Source: Rhizobiaceae bacterium
GTDB taxonomy: Bacteria; Pseudomonadota; Alphaproteobacteria; Rhizobiales; Rhizobiaceae
Direction of reading: 5' to 3'
DNA length: 34,521 nt
Assembly: GCA_023953775.1 (NCBI GenBank)
Contig: JAMLJD010000045.1
Location: 1 to 34,521 of the forward strand
The notes beneath the pieces are model-generated. The model did not search any database. It worked only from the letters and a program-made list of their open reading frames with translations, and was not told the origin of the DNA. Below, piece after piece: positions 8,300 through 15,406 of this stretch. Every line of letters starts with the position of its first letter. Position 1 is the first letter of the stretch. The position numbers and the translations under genes were made by a program.

Positions 8300-8557
8300 T
8301 TGCGTAGCCCGCCCAGGCCACCTCTCGCGGGATTGAAGAAGCGGCTCGAGAAGCAGCGGGCCGAAGGTCGCCGTCTTCCCCGCGACGGCTTCCTGCGCGA
8401 GACATTCCGCCTGCCGCGCATCGACGCACGGGCAAAGGCGCGCGAGTGGTTCGACCGCTGGCCGAAACAGGCCTACTGGACCGAGATCGAAAGCTGGTAC
8501 GAGCGGCCGGACGACGTGATCGAGTTCACGATCCGGCGGCTACCTACCGCCGACTAA
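8300..8557 (+). CDS. small conserved hypothetical protein beside hemF
   Basis: An 85-residue basic protein. A proline-rich start is followed by [20 protein letters not shown], then [20 protein letters not shown] and a C-terminus ending [13 protein letters not shown] recall similar short proteins with this C-terminus beside hemF in other Hyphomicrobiales, but I know of no function or domain name. The start is a TTG: AAGGAG lies at 8287-8292, seven bases before the TTG at 8300 and four before another TTG at 8297, so 8300 is preferred. It is divergent from hemF across 118 bases and runs tail to tail with trmL, four bases away. The conserved Trp and Tyr residues suggest a folded soluble protein. 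Confidence 0.7.
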   Translation: MRSPPRPPLAGLKKRLEKQRAEGRRLPRDGFLRETFRLPRIDARAKAREWFDRWPKQAYWTEIESWYERPDDVIEFTIRRLPTAD

Positions 8558-8561
8558 GGGT

Positions 8562-9026
8562 TCACCCGATCTGCCGCAAAGCCTCACCGGCAGCCATCGC
8601 CGCGGCCAGCGCGACGTTGAGGCTGCGCCCGCCGCCCGGCATCGGAATCAGGAGCCTTGCATCCGCCACCGCGTGGACGTGATCCGGCAGGCCGGACGAT
8701 TCGCGACCGAAGAGCAGGATATCTCCTGGCATGAAGGCGAAACCGGTATAGGCCCGATCTGCTTTCGTCGTCAGCGCGACCAGCCGCGCGCCACGCGATG
8801 AACGTTCGGCCTCAAAGTTCTCCCAGGAGACGTGCCGCGTCAGCGCGGCCATTTCAACATAGTCCATGCCGGCCCGTCGCAGCGCCCTGTCGGACAGGTC
8901 GAATCCCGCCGGGCCGATCACGTCTATGCCGATCCCGAGACATGCGGCGAGGCGCATGATCGCACCGGTGTTGCCGGGGATGTCCGGCTGGTAGAGCGCA
9001 ATCCTCAACTTGTCGCGCGCATTCAT
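8562..9026 (-). CDS. trmL: tRNA (cytidine(34)-2'-O)-methyltransferase, SPOUT family
   Basis: A 154-residue SPOUT methyltransferase that methylates the wobble nucleotide of certain tRNA-Leu species. The N-terminal LRIALYQPDIPGNTGAIMRL, the middle block GPAGFDLSDRALRRAGMDY, and the knot motifs LLFGRESSGLP and RLLIPMPGGGRSLNVALAAA are all present. The length is typical of TrmL rather than of longer TrmH-type enzymes. The start codon overlaps the soxR stop as ATGA (9023-9026), so trmL is probably translated from a soxR-trmL message. That coupling ties a tRNA modification gene to a redox regulator, though the overlap may only reflect compact packing. Confidence 0.93.
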   Translation of the reverse strand: MNARDKLRIALYQPDIPGNTGAIMRLAACLGIGIDVIGPAGFDLSDRALRRAGMDYVEMAALTRHVSWENFEAERSSRGARLVALTTKADRAYTGFAFMPGDILLFGRESSGLPDHVHAVADARLLIPMPGGGRSLNVALAAAMAAGEALRQIG

Positions 9027-9463
9027 GTCGCCCTCCCGTCGCCGATCCAGAATCGCGGGCCGGAGCCCTTGTCGCCGGCCCGGTCATCCGGATTGGCGAA
9101 ACGGCATCGATCGATCGACAGGCAACCGCAGCCGATGCATTCGTTCAGCCCTTCGCGCAAACGTTGCAGTTCCGCGATGCGCTCGTCGATGCGCGTGTTC
9201 CAGGAGGTGGAAAGCTGTGCCCAGTCCTGCCGCGTCGGCGCGTGGTCGACGGGAAGGCGCGCCAGGGCCTGGCCTATCTCGTCGAGCGTGAGGCCGATCT
9301 TCTGCGCAAAGACGATGAAAGCGATGCGCCTGAGTACGCGGCGGGGGTACCGGCGATGGCCGGAAGCGGCTCGTTCAGAGGACAGCAGTCCCCGTTCCTC
9401 GTAATAGCGCAGGGCAGACGACGCGACGCCGCTGCGTCGGGAAACCTGCTGGATCGTCATCAT
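9023..9463 (-). CDS. soxR: redox-sensing MerR-family regulator SoxR
   Basis: A 146-residue MerR-family regulator. The N-terminal DNA-binding domain reads TIQQVSRRSGVASSALRYYE followed by ERGLLSS. After the dimerisation helix, the C-terminal redox site CIGCGCLSIDRC gives the C-x2-C-x-C-x5-C pattern that binds the [2Fe-2S] cluster in E. coli SoxR. The tail ANPDDRAGDKGSGPRFW also resembles E. coli SoxR. Methionines at 9472, 9463 and 9460 are possible starts and none has a convincing ribosome-binding site; I choose 9463 (MMTIQQ). SoxR senses superoxide and redox-cycling compounds. No soxS is nearby; instead a SoxR-box promoter at 9498-9528 points away towards a DUF5519 gene. The stop overlaps the trmL start. 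Confidence 0.95.
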   Translation of the reverse strand: MMTIQQVSRRSGVASSALRYYEERGLLSSERAASGHRRYPRRVLRRIAFIVFAQKIGLTLDEIGQALARLPVDHAPTRQDWAQLSTSWNTRIDERIAELQRLREGLNECIGCGCLSIDRCRFANPDDRAGDKGSGPRFWIGDGRAT

Positions 9464-9497
9464 GCTGGCCATGGAGGCACAAAAGCACAAAGCCTGC

Positions 9498-9528
9498 TTG
9501 ACTTCAAGTTAACTTTAACTTGTAGTTT
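9498..9528 (+). promoter_or_regulatory. SoxR-box promoter (19-bp spacer) for the DUF5519 gene
   Basis: The 18-base element CTTCAAGTTAACTTTAAC (9502-9519) matches the E. coli soxS SoxR box (CCTCAAGTTAACTTGAGG) at 14 of 18 positions, including 11 consecutive central bases. It begins four bases into a -35 hexamer TTGACT (9498-9503). The spacer to the -10-like TAGTTT (9523-9528) is 19 bases. Both the offset and the overlong spacer equal the soxS promoter, the geometry that MerR-family activators untwist. A second dyad, CAAGTTA/TAACTTG, spans 9505-9522. Transcription would start near 9535 and serve the gene at 9560. Confidence 0.8.
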
Positions 9529-9559
9529 GCGCGCTCTCGATATCCGAAGGAGCTTGTTC

Positions 9560-9910
9560 ATGACGAACCGATTGCAGCCCAGCCGACAGATCGCAGACGA
9601 AGTGACGCAATGGCCCGGCGTGGAAGCGGGTCCGGGCCTTTATGGCGCCCTGGCGTTCAAGGTCGGACGCAGGGAGATCGGCCACCTGCACGGCGACGCT
9701 GTCGCGCATTTCGTCTTCGACCACGCCACATGGCTCATCCTCAAAGCCGAGGGCCGGATCGGCTATCACCCGGTGTTTCCTCGCAAGATAGGTCCGGCCG
9801 CGCGCGCCATCAGCGATGACGGGGACATTCGTGACGTGATCGACATGATGCGGATCAACTACGACAGGGTGGTTGCCAGGGCGGCGCCGGACCGGCAGAC
9901 GGTGCCATGA
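9560..9910 (+). CDS. luciferase-domain (DUF5519) family protein, likely SoxR target
   Basis: A 116-residue soluble protein, MTNRLQPSRQIADEVTQWPG onward. The middle carries FKVGRREIGHLHGDAVAHF and the end carries DIRDVIDMMRINYDRVVA, both resembling the 'GrrElGHlHgd ... RlnYeR' pattern of the DUF5519/luciferase-domain family. The central part (FDHATWLILKAEGRIGYHPV) departs from the version I know, so assignment is moderate. Despite the family name nothing suggests light production, and the biochemical role is unknown. GAAGGAG (9546-9552) lies seven bases before the ATG. The gene is divergent from soxR and sits directly behind the SoxR-box promoter, so it is probably induced by redox-active compounds. 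A perfect 12-base palindrome, GCCCGATCGGGC (9919-9930), follows the stop and lacks a T-run. Confidence 0.65.
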   Translation: MTNRLQPSRQIADEVTQWPGVEAGPGLYGALAFKVGRREIGHLHGDAVAHFVFDHATWLILKAEGRIGYHPVFPRKIGPAARAISDDGDIRDVIDMMRINYDRVVARAAPDRQTVP

Positions 9911-10010
9911 CCGAAGCCGCCCGATCGGGCCAGTTGCCTGCGAGTTGGTGGGGCAGTGCACGAACGTGCTGGCCATGCGCAGTCAGTTCGGATATAGGAG
10001 GCGCTCGTTA

Positions 10011-10104
10011 AACCGAACCGCTGGAGGCGGAAATGGACATGATCGGCGTTCCATTCGTCCTTCGCCTGCGCAACTGGCGCGCGGCCTGACGGCGGTTTTC
10101 GGTT
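10011..10104 (+). other. tiny ORF (10033-10089) between imperfect inverted repeats
   Basis: AACCGAACCGC (10011-10021) can pair with GCGGTTTTCGGTT (10092-10104) leaving a two-base bulge. Between the arms, an ATG at 10033 follows CTGGAGG and opens an 18-residue frame, MDMIGVPFVLRLRNWRAA, ending TGA at 10087-10089. It could be a leader peptide, a small RNA, or chance. It lies 390 bases before the first ABC gene, far for an attenuator. Confidence 0.25.
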
Positions 10105-10342
10105 CGGCGCATCGCGCCGCATTTCGCAGACACGATCCGAATCCCGCCGGGTACCAACTCCCGATCCCCGAGGATTCGATTCATGCAAGCGAGAAAGCCC
10201 ACGGGACCGCGTGTCCCGGTTGTCCCTGAAACCGTAGATTGCCTCCCGACGTCGCCTTTGCGGCCGACAGAGAATGCCGCCGCCTTGTCAGCAGCATTCA
10301 CGACCGCACTTCGCGCCGGCACGCAGCAGTCCTATCGTGGCG

Positions 10343-10365
10343 ATGGTTCGCATAACCCGAACCAT
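10343..10365. promoter_or_regulatory. 23-bp inverted repeat, candidate operator of the ABC operon
   Basis: ATGGTTCG (10343-10350) and CGAACCAT (10358-10365) are perfect reverse complements separated by seven bases (CATAACC). The element lies 115 bases before the first ABC transporter start codon. An 8+7+8 dyad of this kind is common for dimeric helix-turn-helix repressors. It could also fold as an RNA hairpin. No regulator gene is adjacent. Confidence 0.45.
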
Positions 10366-10479
10366 ACGGCGAAAACGACCCGGTCGGGGCACTTCGAAAC
10401 GGCGCTCGTCGCGCCTCCGATTTCTCGCTCCGGACCCGGCAAGGGGCACCGGTAGCGCAGACAGGAAAGCAGCCAGATC

Positions 10480-12363
10480 ATGTTTCGCTGGTTTGAAGAG
10501 AGACTTAATCCGTTTCCGGCCGACGAGCCGGTGGAGCCGCCGAAGACGCTGCTCGGCTTCTGTATGCACTTCACGAGAGGGTCGTGGCCATACATCGCCC
10601 TCGATGCGCTGCTGGTCGCCATCATCGCATTCACCGAGGTGTGGATGTTCGGCTTCCTCGGTTCGATCGTCGATTGGCTTTCGGCGCAGGATCGGGAGAC
10701 GTTTCTCCAGACGGAAGGCTGGAAGCTCGGCGCCATGGCGCTCGTGGTCATGGTGATCCTGCCGGGAACGATCTGGTTCCACTCGCTGCTGCAGCACCAG
10801 ACGCTGATGGGCAACTACGCCATGCGAATCCGCTGGCAGGTGCACCGCTATCTGCTGAAGCAGTCGATGACGTTCTATCAGGACGAGTTCGCGGGCCGCA
10901 TCGCGACCAAGCTGATGCAGACTGCGCTCGCCGTGCGCGAATGCGTGATCAAGCTGGTCGACGTGCTCAACTACGTGCTGGTCTATTTCCTCGGTGCGCT
11001 GCTCATCGTCGGAACGGCCGACTGGCGGCTGGCGTTGCCGCTCGTCGTGTGGCTGATCGGCTATGTCGGGCTTCTGGTCTATTTCGTGCCCCGCCTCGGC
11101 AGTGTCGCGGAGGAGCAGGCCGATGCGCGCTCGATGATGACCGGCCGCGTCGTCGACAGCTACACGAACATCCAGACGGTCAAGCTGTTCAGCCACGCAC
11201 GGCGCGAGGCCGCCTATGCCCGCGAGGGCATGGCCGGCTTCATGGATACGGTCTACCGGTCGATGCGGCTGGTCACGAGCCTCTACGGTTGTCTCTACGC
11301 GCTCAATTCGCTGCTGATGCTGTCGGTGGCGGGCCTGTCGATCTGGTTCTGGCTGAACGCATGGGTCACGGTGGGCGCCGTCGCCGTCGTCATAGGTCTT
11401 GCCGTGCGGCTCTGGGGCATGTCGCAATGGATCATGTGGGAGGTCTCGGGCCTGTTCGAGAATATCGGGACGGTGCGTGACGGGATCGGTTCGATCTCGC
11501 TGCCGCGGCTTGTCGAGGACAGACCGGATGCAAAGAGCATAATCGTCACGCACGGCGACATACGGTTCGAAAACGTCCGGTTCCACTACGGAAAGAAGAA
11601 AGGCGTGATCGAGAACCTCGATCTTGCGGTGCGCCCGGGCGAGAAGGTCGGCGTTGTCGGCCGATCGGGCGCCGGCAAGTCGACCCTCGTCAATCTTCTG
11701 CTGCGCTTCTACGATGTGGAGAGCGGCCGCGTGCTCATCGACGGTCAGGATATCTCGGCCGTGACGCAGGACAGTCTGAGGGCGCAGATCGGCGTCGTCA
11801 CGCAGGATACGTCGCTGCTTCATCGCTCGGTGCGCGACAACATCCTGTACGGCCGGCCGGATGCCAGCGAAGAGATGATGGTCGAGGCAGCCCGCCGCGC
11901 CGAGGCGCTCGACTTCATCGCGGGGCTCACCGATCCTGAGGGCCGCAAGGGTCTCGACGCGCATGTCGGCGAGCGCGGGGTGAAGCTGTCCGGCGGCCAG
12001 CGCCAGCGCATCGCAATTGCCCGGGTCATGCTGAAGGACGCGCCTATCCTGATCCTCGACGAGGCGACCTCGGCGCTCGATTCCGAGGTCGAGGCGGCGA
12101 TTCAGGAGAACCTCTACAGGCTGATGGAGGGCAAGACGGTGATCGCGATCGCCCATCGGCTGTCTACGATCGCGGCGATGGATCGCCTGATCGTGATGGA
12201 TCGCGGCCGCGTGATCGAGGAGGGGACGCATGACGCCCTCATTGCCAAGGGTGGGCTGTATGCCCAGTTATGGCAGAGGCAGTCCGGCGGTTTCCTCATC
12301 CATGACGAGATTGCCGGCCAGGAACCCGCAATGGGCATTGCCGAGGAGCAGGCTGCGGAATGA
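10480..12363 (+). CDS. ABC exporter half-transporter (fused permease-ATPase), first of a pair
   Basis: A 627-residue MsbA/ABCB-type protein in the inner membrane. A six-helix type-1 exporter domain fills about residues 40-330. The nucleotide-binding domain has Walker A GRSGAGKST (about residue 394), a Q-loop in VVTQDTSLLH, signature LSGGQRQR (about 503), Walker B ILILDEATSALD, and the H-loop in IAHRLST. All catalytic residues are present, including the Walker B glutamate. The stop overlaps the start of the second half-transporter as ATGA, so the two probably form a heterodimer. The substrate cannot be read from sequence; such pairs carry lipids, peptides or drugs. The nearby bc1 operon raises the idea of a CydDC-like role in respiration, but the protein does not look specifically like CydC or CydD. 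Confidence 0.93.
   Translation: MFRWFEERLNPFPADEPVEPPKTLLGFCMHFTRGSWPYIALDALLVAIIAFTEVWMFGFLGSIVDWLSAQDRETFLQTEGWKLGAMALVVMVILPGTIWFHSLLQHQTLMGNYAMRIRWQVHRYLLKQSMTFYQDEFAGRIATKLMQTALAVRECVIKLVDVLNYVLVYFLGALLIVGTADWRLALPLVVWLIGYVGLLVYFVPRLGSVAEEQADARSMMTGRVVDSYTNIQTVKLFSHARREAAYAREGMAGFMDTVYRSMRLVTSLYGCLYALNSLLMLSVAGLSIWFWLNAWVTVGAVAVVIGLAVRLWGMSQWIMWEVSGLFENIGTVRDGIGSISLPRLVEDRPDAKSIIVTHGDIRFENVRFHYGKKKGVIENLDLAVRPGEKVGVVGRSGAGKSTLVNLLLRFYDVESGRVLIDGQDISAVTQDSLRAQIGVVTQDTSLLHRSVRDNILYGRPDASEEMMVEAARRAEALDFIAGLTDPEGRKGLDAHVGERGVKLSGGQRQRIAIARVMLKDAPILILDEATSALDSEVEAAIQENLYRLMEGKTVIAIAHRLSTIAAMDRLIVMDRGRVIEEGTHDALIAKGGLYAQLWQRQSGGFLIHDEIAGQEPAMGIAEEQAAE
11959..12200 (+). repeat. ATPase-core segment repeated at 13872-14113 in the partner gene
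   Basis: This 242-base segment, covering the signature motif, Walker B and H-loop, aligns without gaps to 13872-14113. I count about 33 differences by eye (roughly 86% identity), mostly at third codon positions. The rest of the two genes is far less alike. It is coding sequence inside both transporters and not a mobile repeat. Confidence 0.6.
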
Positions 12364-14234
12364 GCGACAACGACCCCGGTATCGCGGAGCGCTTCTGGCG
12401 ACGGGCTGAGGGTGTGATCGAGCCCTTCGCCGACGTCGACCGCGACGTGCTGCCGCGTGACGCCTGGCGCTTCATCTGGTTCTTCGCGAGCCAGGCGAAG
12501 GGTCCGTTCATCCTGCTGCTGATCGTCGGCGGTCTGTCGGGCGCGGTGGACGCCGCGCTCTACTGGTCCCTCGGCTGGCTGATCGATCTTCTCGACACCG
12601 CATCGCCCGAGACGCTGATCACCGAGCACTGGTGGGCGCTTGCGGCCTTCCTTGCGCTTGTGCTGGTGGTGCGGGCGGCAGTGATGATCGGCAATGCCGT
12701 GATCGAACAGCAGGTCATCGTGCCGCATTTCTACCAGATGGTCCGCTGGCAAGCGTTCCGGCGCGTCATCGAACAGCCCTACACCTTCTATCAAAACGAC
12801 TTCGCCGGGCGCATCGCGACCAAGATCCTTCAGGGCGGCGAAGCGACCGGCGACTTTATCGTTTCGTCGTTGCAGACGCTGTGGAGCTTCCTGACCTTTC
12901 TGGTGCTCGCCGCTACGATCCTGATCGTTCTCGATCCGGTTCTGGGGCTGGTCCTGGCGGTGTGGCTCGCCTGCTACGTGCTTGCCGCGTGGACCCTGCT
13001 GCCGCCGCTGCGGGCGGCAGGGCGGCGGACCGCGGACCAGCGCTCGATCCTCAACGGGCGGCTGGTCGACGCCTTCACCAACATCATGGCGGTGAAGCTG
13101 TTCGACAGCGGCCGGCGCGAGCATGCCTTTGTGCGCGACGGCATGGAACGCTTTCTCGGCGCCGTGACCGCGCTGACGCGGGCGATCACCCGCGTGCGCT
13201 CCGCCGTGGCCATTCTCAACGGCTTCATGATGGCCGCCGTCTTCCTGCTGGCGATCCAGAAATGGATGACCGGGGCGGCGACGGCCGGCGAGATCGCAGC
13301 GGCAATGGGACTGGTTTTCCGTCTCAACCAGATGTCCGGCTACATGATGTTCAACATCAACGGCCTCATCCGGTCCTTCGCAACGGTCCAGGACGCGACG
13401 GGTACGATCTCCGTCGAACCTGCCATCAAAGATGCCGCCGATGCGGACATCATGCCGCGCGCCAAGGGCGACCTGCGGTTCGATGACGTGTCGTTCCACT
13501 ACGGCAGAGACCGCGGCATCATCGACGGGCTCGACCTTCACATTCGTCCGGGAGAACGGGTGGCGCTGGTCGGCCCCTCGGGCGCCGGCAAGACGACGAT
13601 CGTCAACCTGGCGCTGCGGTTGTTCGACATCGAGGGCGGCCGCATCCTGCTGGACGGCCGCGACATCCGTTCGGTGACGCAGGCCTCGCTCAGGGCACAG
13701 TTCGGTGTGGTCAGCCAGGAGCCGATGCTGATGCATCGGTCAATCTTCGACAACATCGCCTATGGCCGGCCCGGCGCGACCGAGGCCGAGGTGATCGAGG
13801 CGGCGAGGAAGGCGGCCGCGCACGACTTCATCATGGAAGTCGAGGACATGAAGGGCCGCAAAGGCTATCAGGCGCATGTCGGCGAACGCGGGGTGAAGCT
13901 GTCCGGCGGCCAGCGGCAGCGCATCGCGATCGCACGCATGATGCTCAAGGATGCGCCGATCCTGATCCTCGACGAGGCGACCTCGGCGCTTGATTCGGAG
14001 GTCGAGGCGGCAATCCAGGACAATCTCTACCGCATGATGGAGGGCAAGACCGTGATCGCGGTGGCGCATCGGCTGTCGACCATTGCGGCGCTCGACCGGC
14101 TGATCGTGCTCGATGAGGGTCGTATTGTCGAAGAGGGAACGCATGACGAGCTGATCGCCAATGGCGGCCTCTATGCGCAGCTCTGGAAGCGTCAGTCCGG
14201 CGGGTTCCTGCCCAGTCGGCTTGCCGCCGAATAG
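12360..14234 (+). CDS. ABC exporter half-transporter (fused permease-ATPase), second of a pair
   Basis: A 624-residue partner of the preceding exporter, with the same plan: membrane helices in about residues 40-340, then an ATPase domain with Walker A GPSGAGKTT (about residue 405), VSQEPMLMHRS, LSGGQRQR (about 514), ILILDEATSALD and VAHRLST. Both ATP sites of a heterodimer would therefore look catalytically competent, unlike many heterodimeric exporters in which one site is degenerate. The ATG overlaps the previous stop (ATGA at 12360-12363), supporting coupled translation. A DUF6665 gene starts seven bases after its stop and petABC follows. A similar ABC pair upstream of the bc1 genes is my recollection of other Hyphomicrobiales, which would suggest an old neighbourhood rather than recent transfer. 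Confidence 0.93.
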   Translation: MSDNDPGIAERFWRRAEGVIEPFADVDRDVLPRDAWRFIWFFASQAKGPFILLLIVGGLSGAVDAALYWSLGWLIDLLDTASPETLITEHWWALAAFLALVLVVRAAVMIGNAVIEQQVIVPHFYQMVRWQAFRRVIEQPYTFYQNDFAGRIATKILQGGEATGDFIVSSLQTLWSFLTFLVLAATILIVLDPVLGLVLAVWLACYVLAAWTLLPPLRAAGRRTADQRSILNGRLVDAFTNIMAVKLFDSGRREHAFVRDGMERFLGAVTALTRAITRVRSAVAILNGFMMAAVFLLAIQKWMTGAATAGEIAAAMGLVFRLNQMSGYMMFNINGLIRSFATVQDATGTISVEPAIKDAADADIMPRAKGDLRFDDVSFHYGRDRGIIDGLDLHIRPGERVALVGPSGAGKTTIVNLALRLFDIEGGRILLDGRDIRSVTQASLRAQFGVVSQEPMLMHRSIFDNIAYGRPGATEAEVIEAARKAAAHDFIMEVEDMKGRKGYQAHVGERGVKLSGGQRQRIAIARMMLKDAPILILDEATSALDSEVEAAIQDNLYRMMEGKTVIAVAHRLSTIAALDRLIVLDEGRIVEEGTHDELIANGGLYAQLWKRQSGGFLPSRLAAE

Positions 14235-14241
14235 GCCCAGT

Positions 14242-14556
14242 ATGGCGCTCAGACCGCCCCGAGACAGCCATCACCGCCTGCGCGAGCAGACGGGGAACGA
14301 CGTCCTCGGCATGGAGATCATGGCCGAGATGGCGTCTTCGCTCGGCCGCGCCGGCGAGGACGCCGACAAGGCCTTGCGCCGGCTCGAATCGCTCCAGCGC
14401 GACGACCCGCTCCGGACCGAGGCATTGAAGAGCGCGGCGCGCGCAGTCTATGCCTATTTCATCCAGCGCGAATTGTGCGGGCTGAGGCGGCATCAGGACG
14501 CCATCCGCGACTACCGAATCCCCGACGAAGTCCTCGTCCGGCTGGGGGCGAGCTGA
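14242..14556 (+). CDS. DUF6665 family small protein
   Basis: A 104-residue protein, MALRPPRDSHHRLREQTGND onward. Helical throughout, it contains EIMAEMASSLGRAGEDADKA, then ARAVYAYFIQRELCGLRRHQ and the ending IRDYRIPDEVLVRLGAS. The 'WaYFvQREacGl..H..vi.dY.IP.EVlaR.Ga' pattern is what I associate with DUF6665, a family of unknown function limited mostly to alphaproteobacteria. It starts seven bases after the second ABC gene, so it is probably the last gene of that operon. It is followed by 273 bases before petA, which likely hold the bc1 promoter; no strong hexamer pair stands out there. Confidence 0.78.
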   Translation: MALRPPRDSHHRLREQTGNDVLGMEIMAEMASSLGRAGEDADKALRRLESLQRDDPLRTEALKSAARAVYAYFIQRELCGLRRHQDAIRDYRIPDEVLVRLGAS

Positions 14557-14829
14557 GCCCTCAGCCCGGCGACCGCGACGTGCGGAAATCAAACGGTTTT
14601 GCCGCGCTTTGGCGGCGATCCACCGCTATTGCCGGACCATCCGCGACAAACTGCCGTCCGTCGCCGGGGCCGTCTGGACAAGCGCGGCACGTGCGCATAG
14701 AAACCATCGCCAAACGGAAGGGGAAAACCGTCGGCAAATGTGCGCTGGCGCGTCGTTGAACGGCCAGCCATGGCCAATCGGGGCCGCGGGTTTTCTTTTC
14801 GGACAGGACACGAGAAGGATTTTCGTCCC

Positions 14830-15393
14830 GTGAGCGTCAACGACTCGACTGATGAATCCCGCCGCGACTTTCTCTACATCGCGACCGGCATGGCCGGCGT
14901 CGTAGGCGTCGCCGGCGTGGCATGGCCCTTCATCGACCAGATGCGGCCGGACGCCTCGACACTGGCACTGGCGACGATCGACGTCGATGTCTCCTCGCTC
15001 GAGCCCGGCATGTCGATCACGGCGAAGTGGCGCGGAAAGCCGATCTTCATCCGCAATCGTACCGAGCAGGAGATCGAGGAAGCCAAGGCGGTTCCGCTCG
15101 ACGACCTCAAGGACCCGGTCGCCCGAAACGCGAATATCGCCGGTGACGCTCCGGCAACGGACGTCGACCGCTCGGCGGGCGAGGGCAAGGAAAACTGGAT
15201 CGTCATGATCGGCTCGTGCACCCATCTGGGCTGCGTGCCGCTTGGCCAGCAGGGCGATTTCGGTGGCTGGTTCTGCCCCTGCCACGGGTCGCACTACGAT
15301 ACCGCGGGCCGTATCCGCAAAGGCCCGGCGCCGGAAAACCTGGCGATCCCGACCTTCGAATTCATTTCCGACACGACGATCCGGATCGGGTGA
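14830..15393 (+). CDS. petA: ubiquinol-cytochrome c reductase Rieske iron-sulfur subunit
   Basis: A 187-residue Rieske protein of the cytochrome bc1 complex, which passes electrons from ubiquinol to cytochrome c1 on the periplasmic side. The N-terminus has a twin-arginine signal-anchor, [20 protein letters not shown]. The [2Fe-2S] ligands sit in CTHLGC (Cys130, His132) and CPCHGSHYD (Cys149, His152), with the disulfide pair Cys135 and Cys151. I choose the GTG at 14830, 14 bases after AAGGA and a few bases closer to AGAAGGA's end, because the protein then begins [14 protein letters not shown] as expected. Earlier in-frame ATGs would place extra Arg-rich sequence before the signal. It is the first gene of petABC, separated by 13 bases from petB. 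Confidence 0.95.
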   Translation: MSVNDSTDESRRDFLYIATGMAGVVGVAGVAWPFIDQMRPDASTLALATIDVDVSSLEPGMSITAKWRGKPIFIRNRTEQEIEEAKAVPLDDLKDPVARNANIAGDAPATDVDRSAGEGKENWIVMIGSCTHLGCVPLGQQGDFGGWFCPCHGSHYDTAGRIRKGPAPENLAIPTFEFISDTTIRIG

Positions 15394-15406
15394 GGAGCTT
15401 CCCAAG

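Larger units (their letters stand above)
9911..10479. other. 569-base gene-poor region with inverted repeats before the ABC pair
   Basis: I see no convincing protein gene here. The stretch contains CCGAACCG at 10013-10020, its complement CGGTTCGG at 10100-10107, and a strong inverted repeat at 10343-10365. An 18-codon frame (10033-10089) sits behind a good ribosome-binding site. A 90-codon frame (10183-10455) has weak codon bias and runs through the 10343 repeat, so I do not call it. The region probably holds the promoter and control sites of the ABC transporter operon. Confidence 0.5.

Noticed and set aside
9919..9930. GCCCGATCGGGC palindrome after the DUF5519 gene as a terminator
   Set aside because: No T-run follows, and short perfect palindromes of this kind are common in G+C-rich DNA.
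10183..10455. 90-codon frame on the plus strand upstream of the ABC pair
   Set aside because: No recognisable domain, weak codon bias, no ribosome-binding site, and it runs through the 23-bp inverted repeat. Probably chance.
10480..14234. ABC pair as CydDC
   Set aside because: The neighbourhood is respiratory, but no cytochrome bd genes are present and the proteins look like generic MsbA-type exporters.
14557..14829. Clear promoter for petABC
   Set aside because: Only weak hexamer pairs are visible, for example CTGGAC with CATAGA at 16 bases. The promoter is probably here but I cannot place it.
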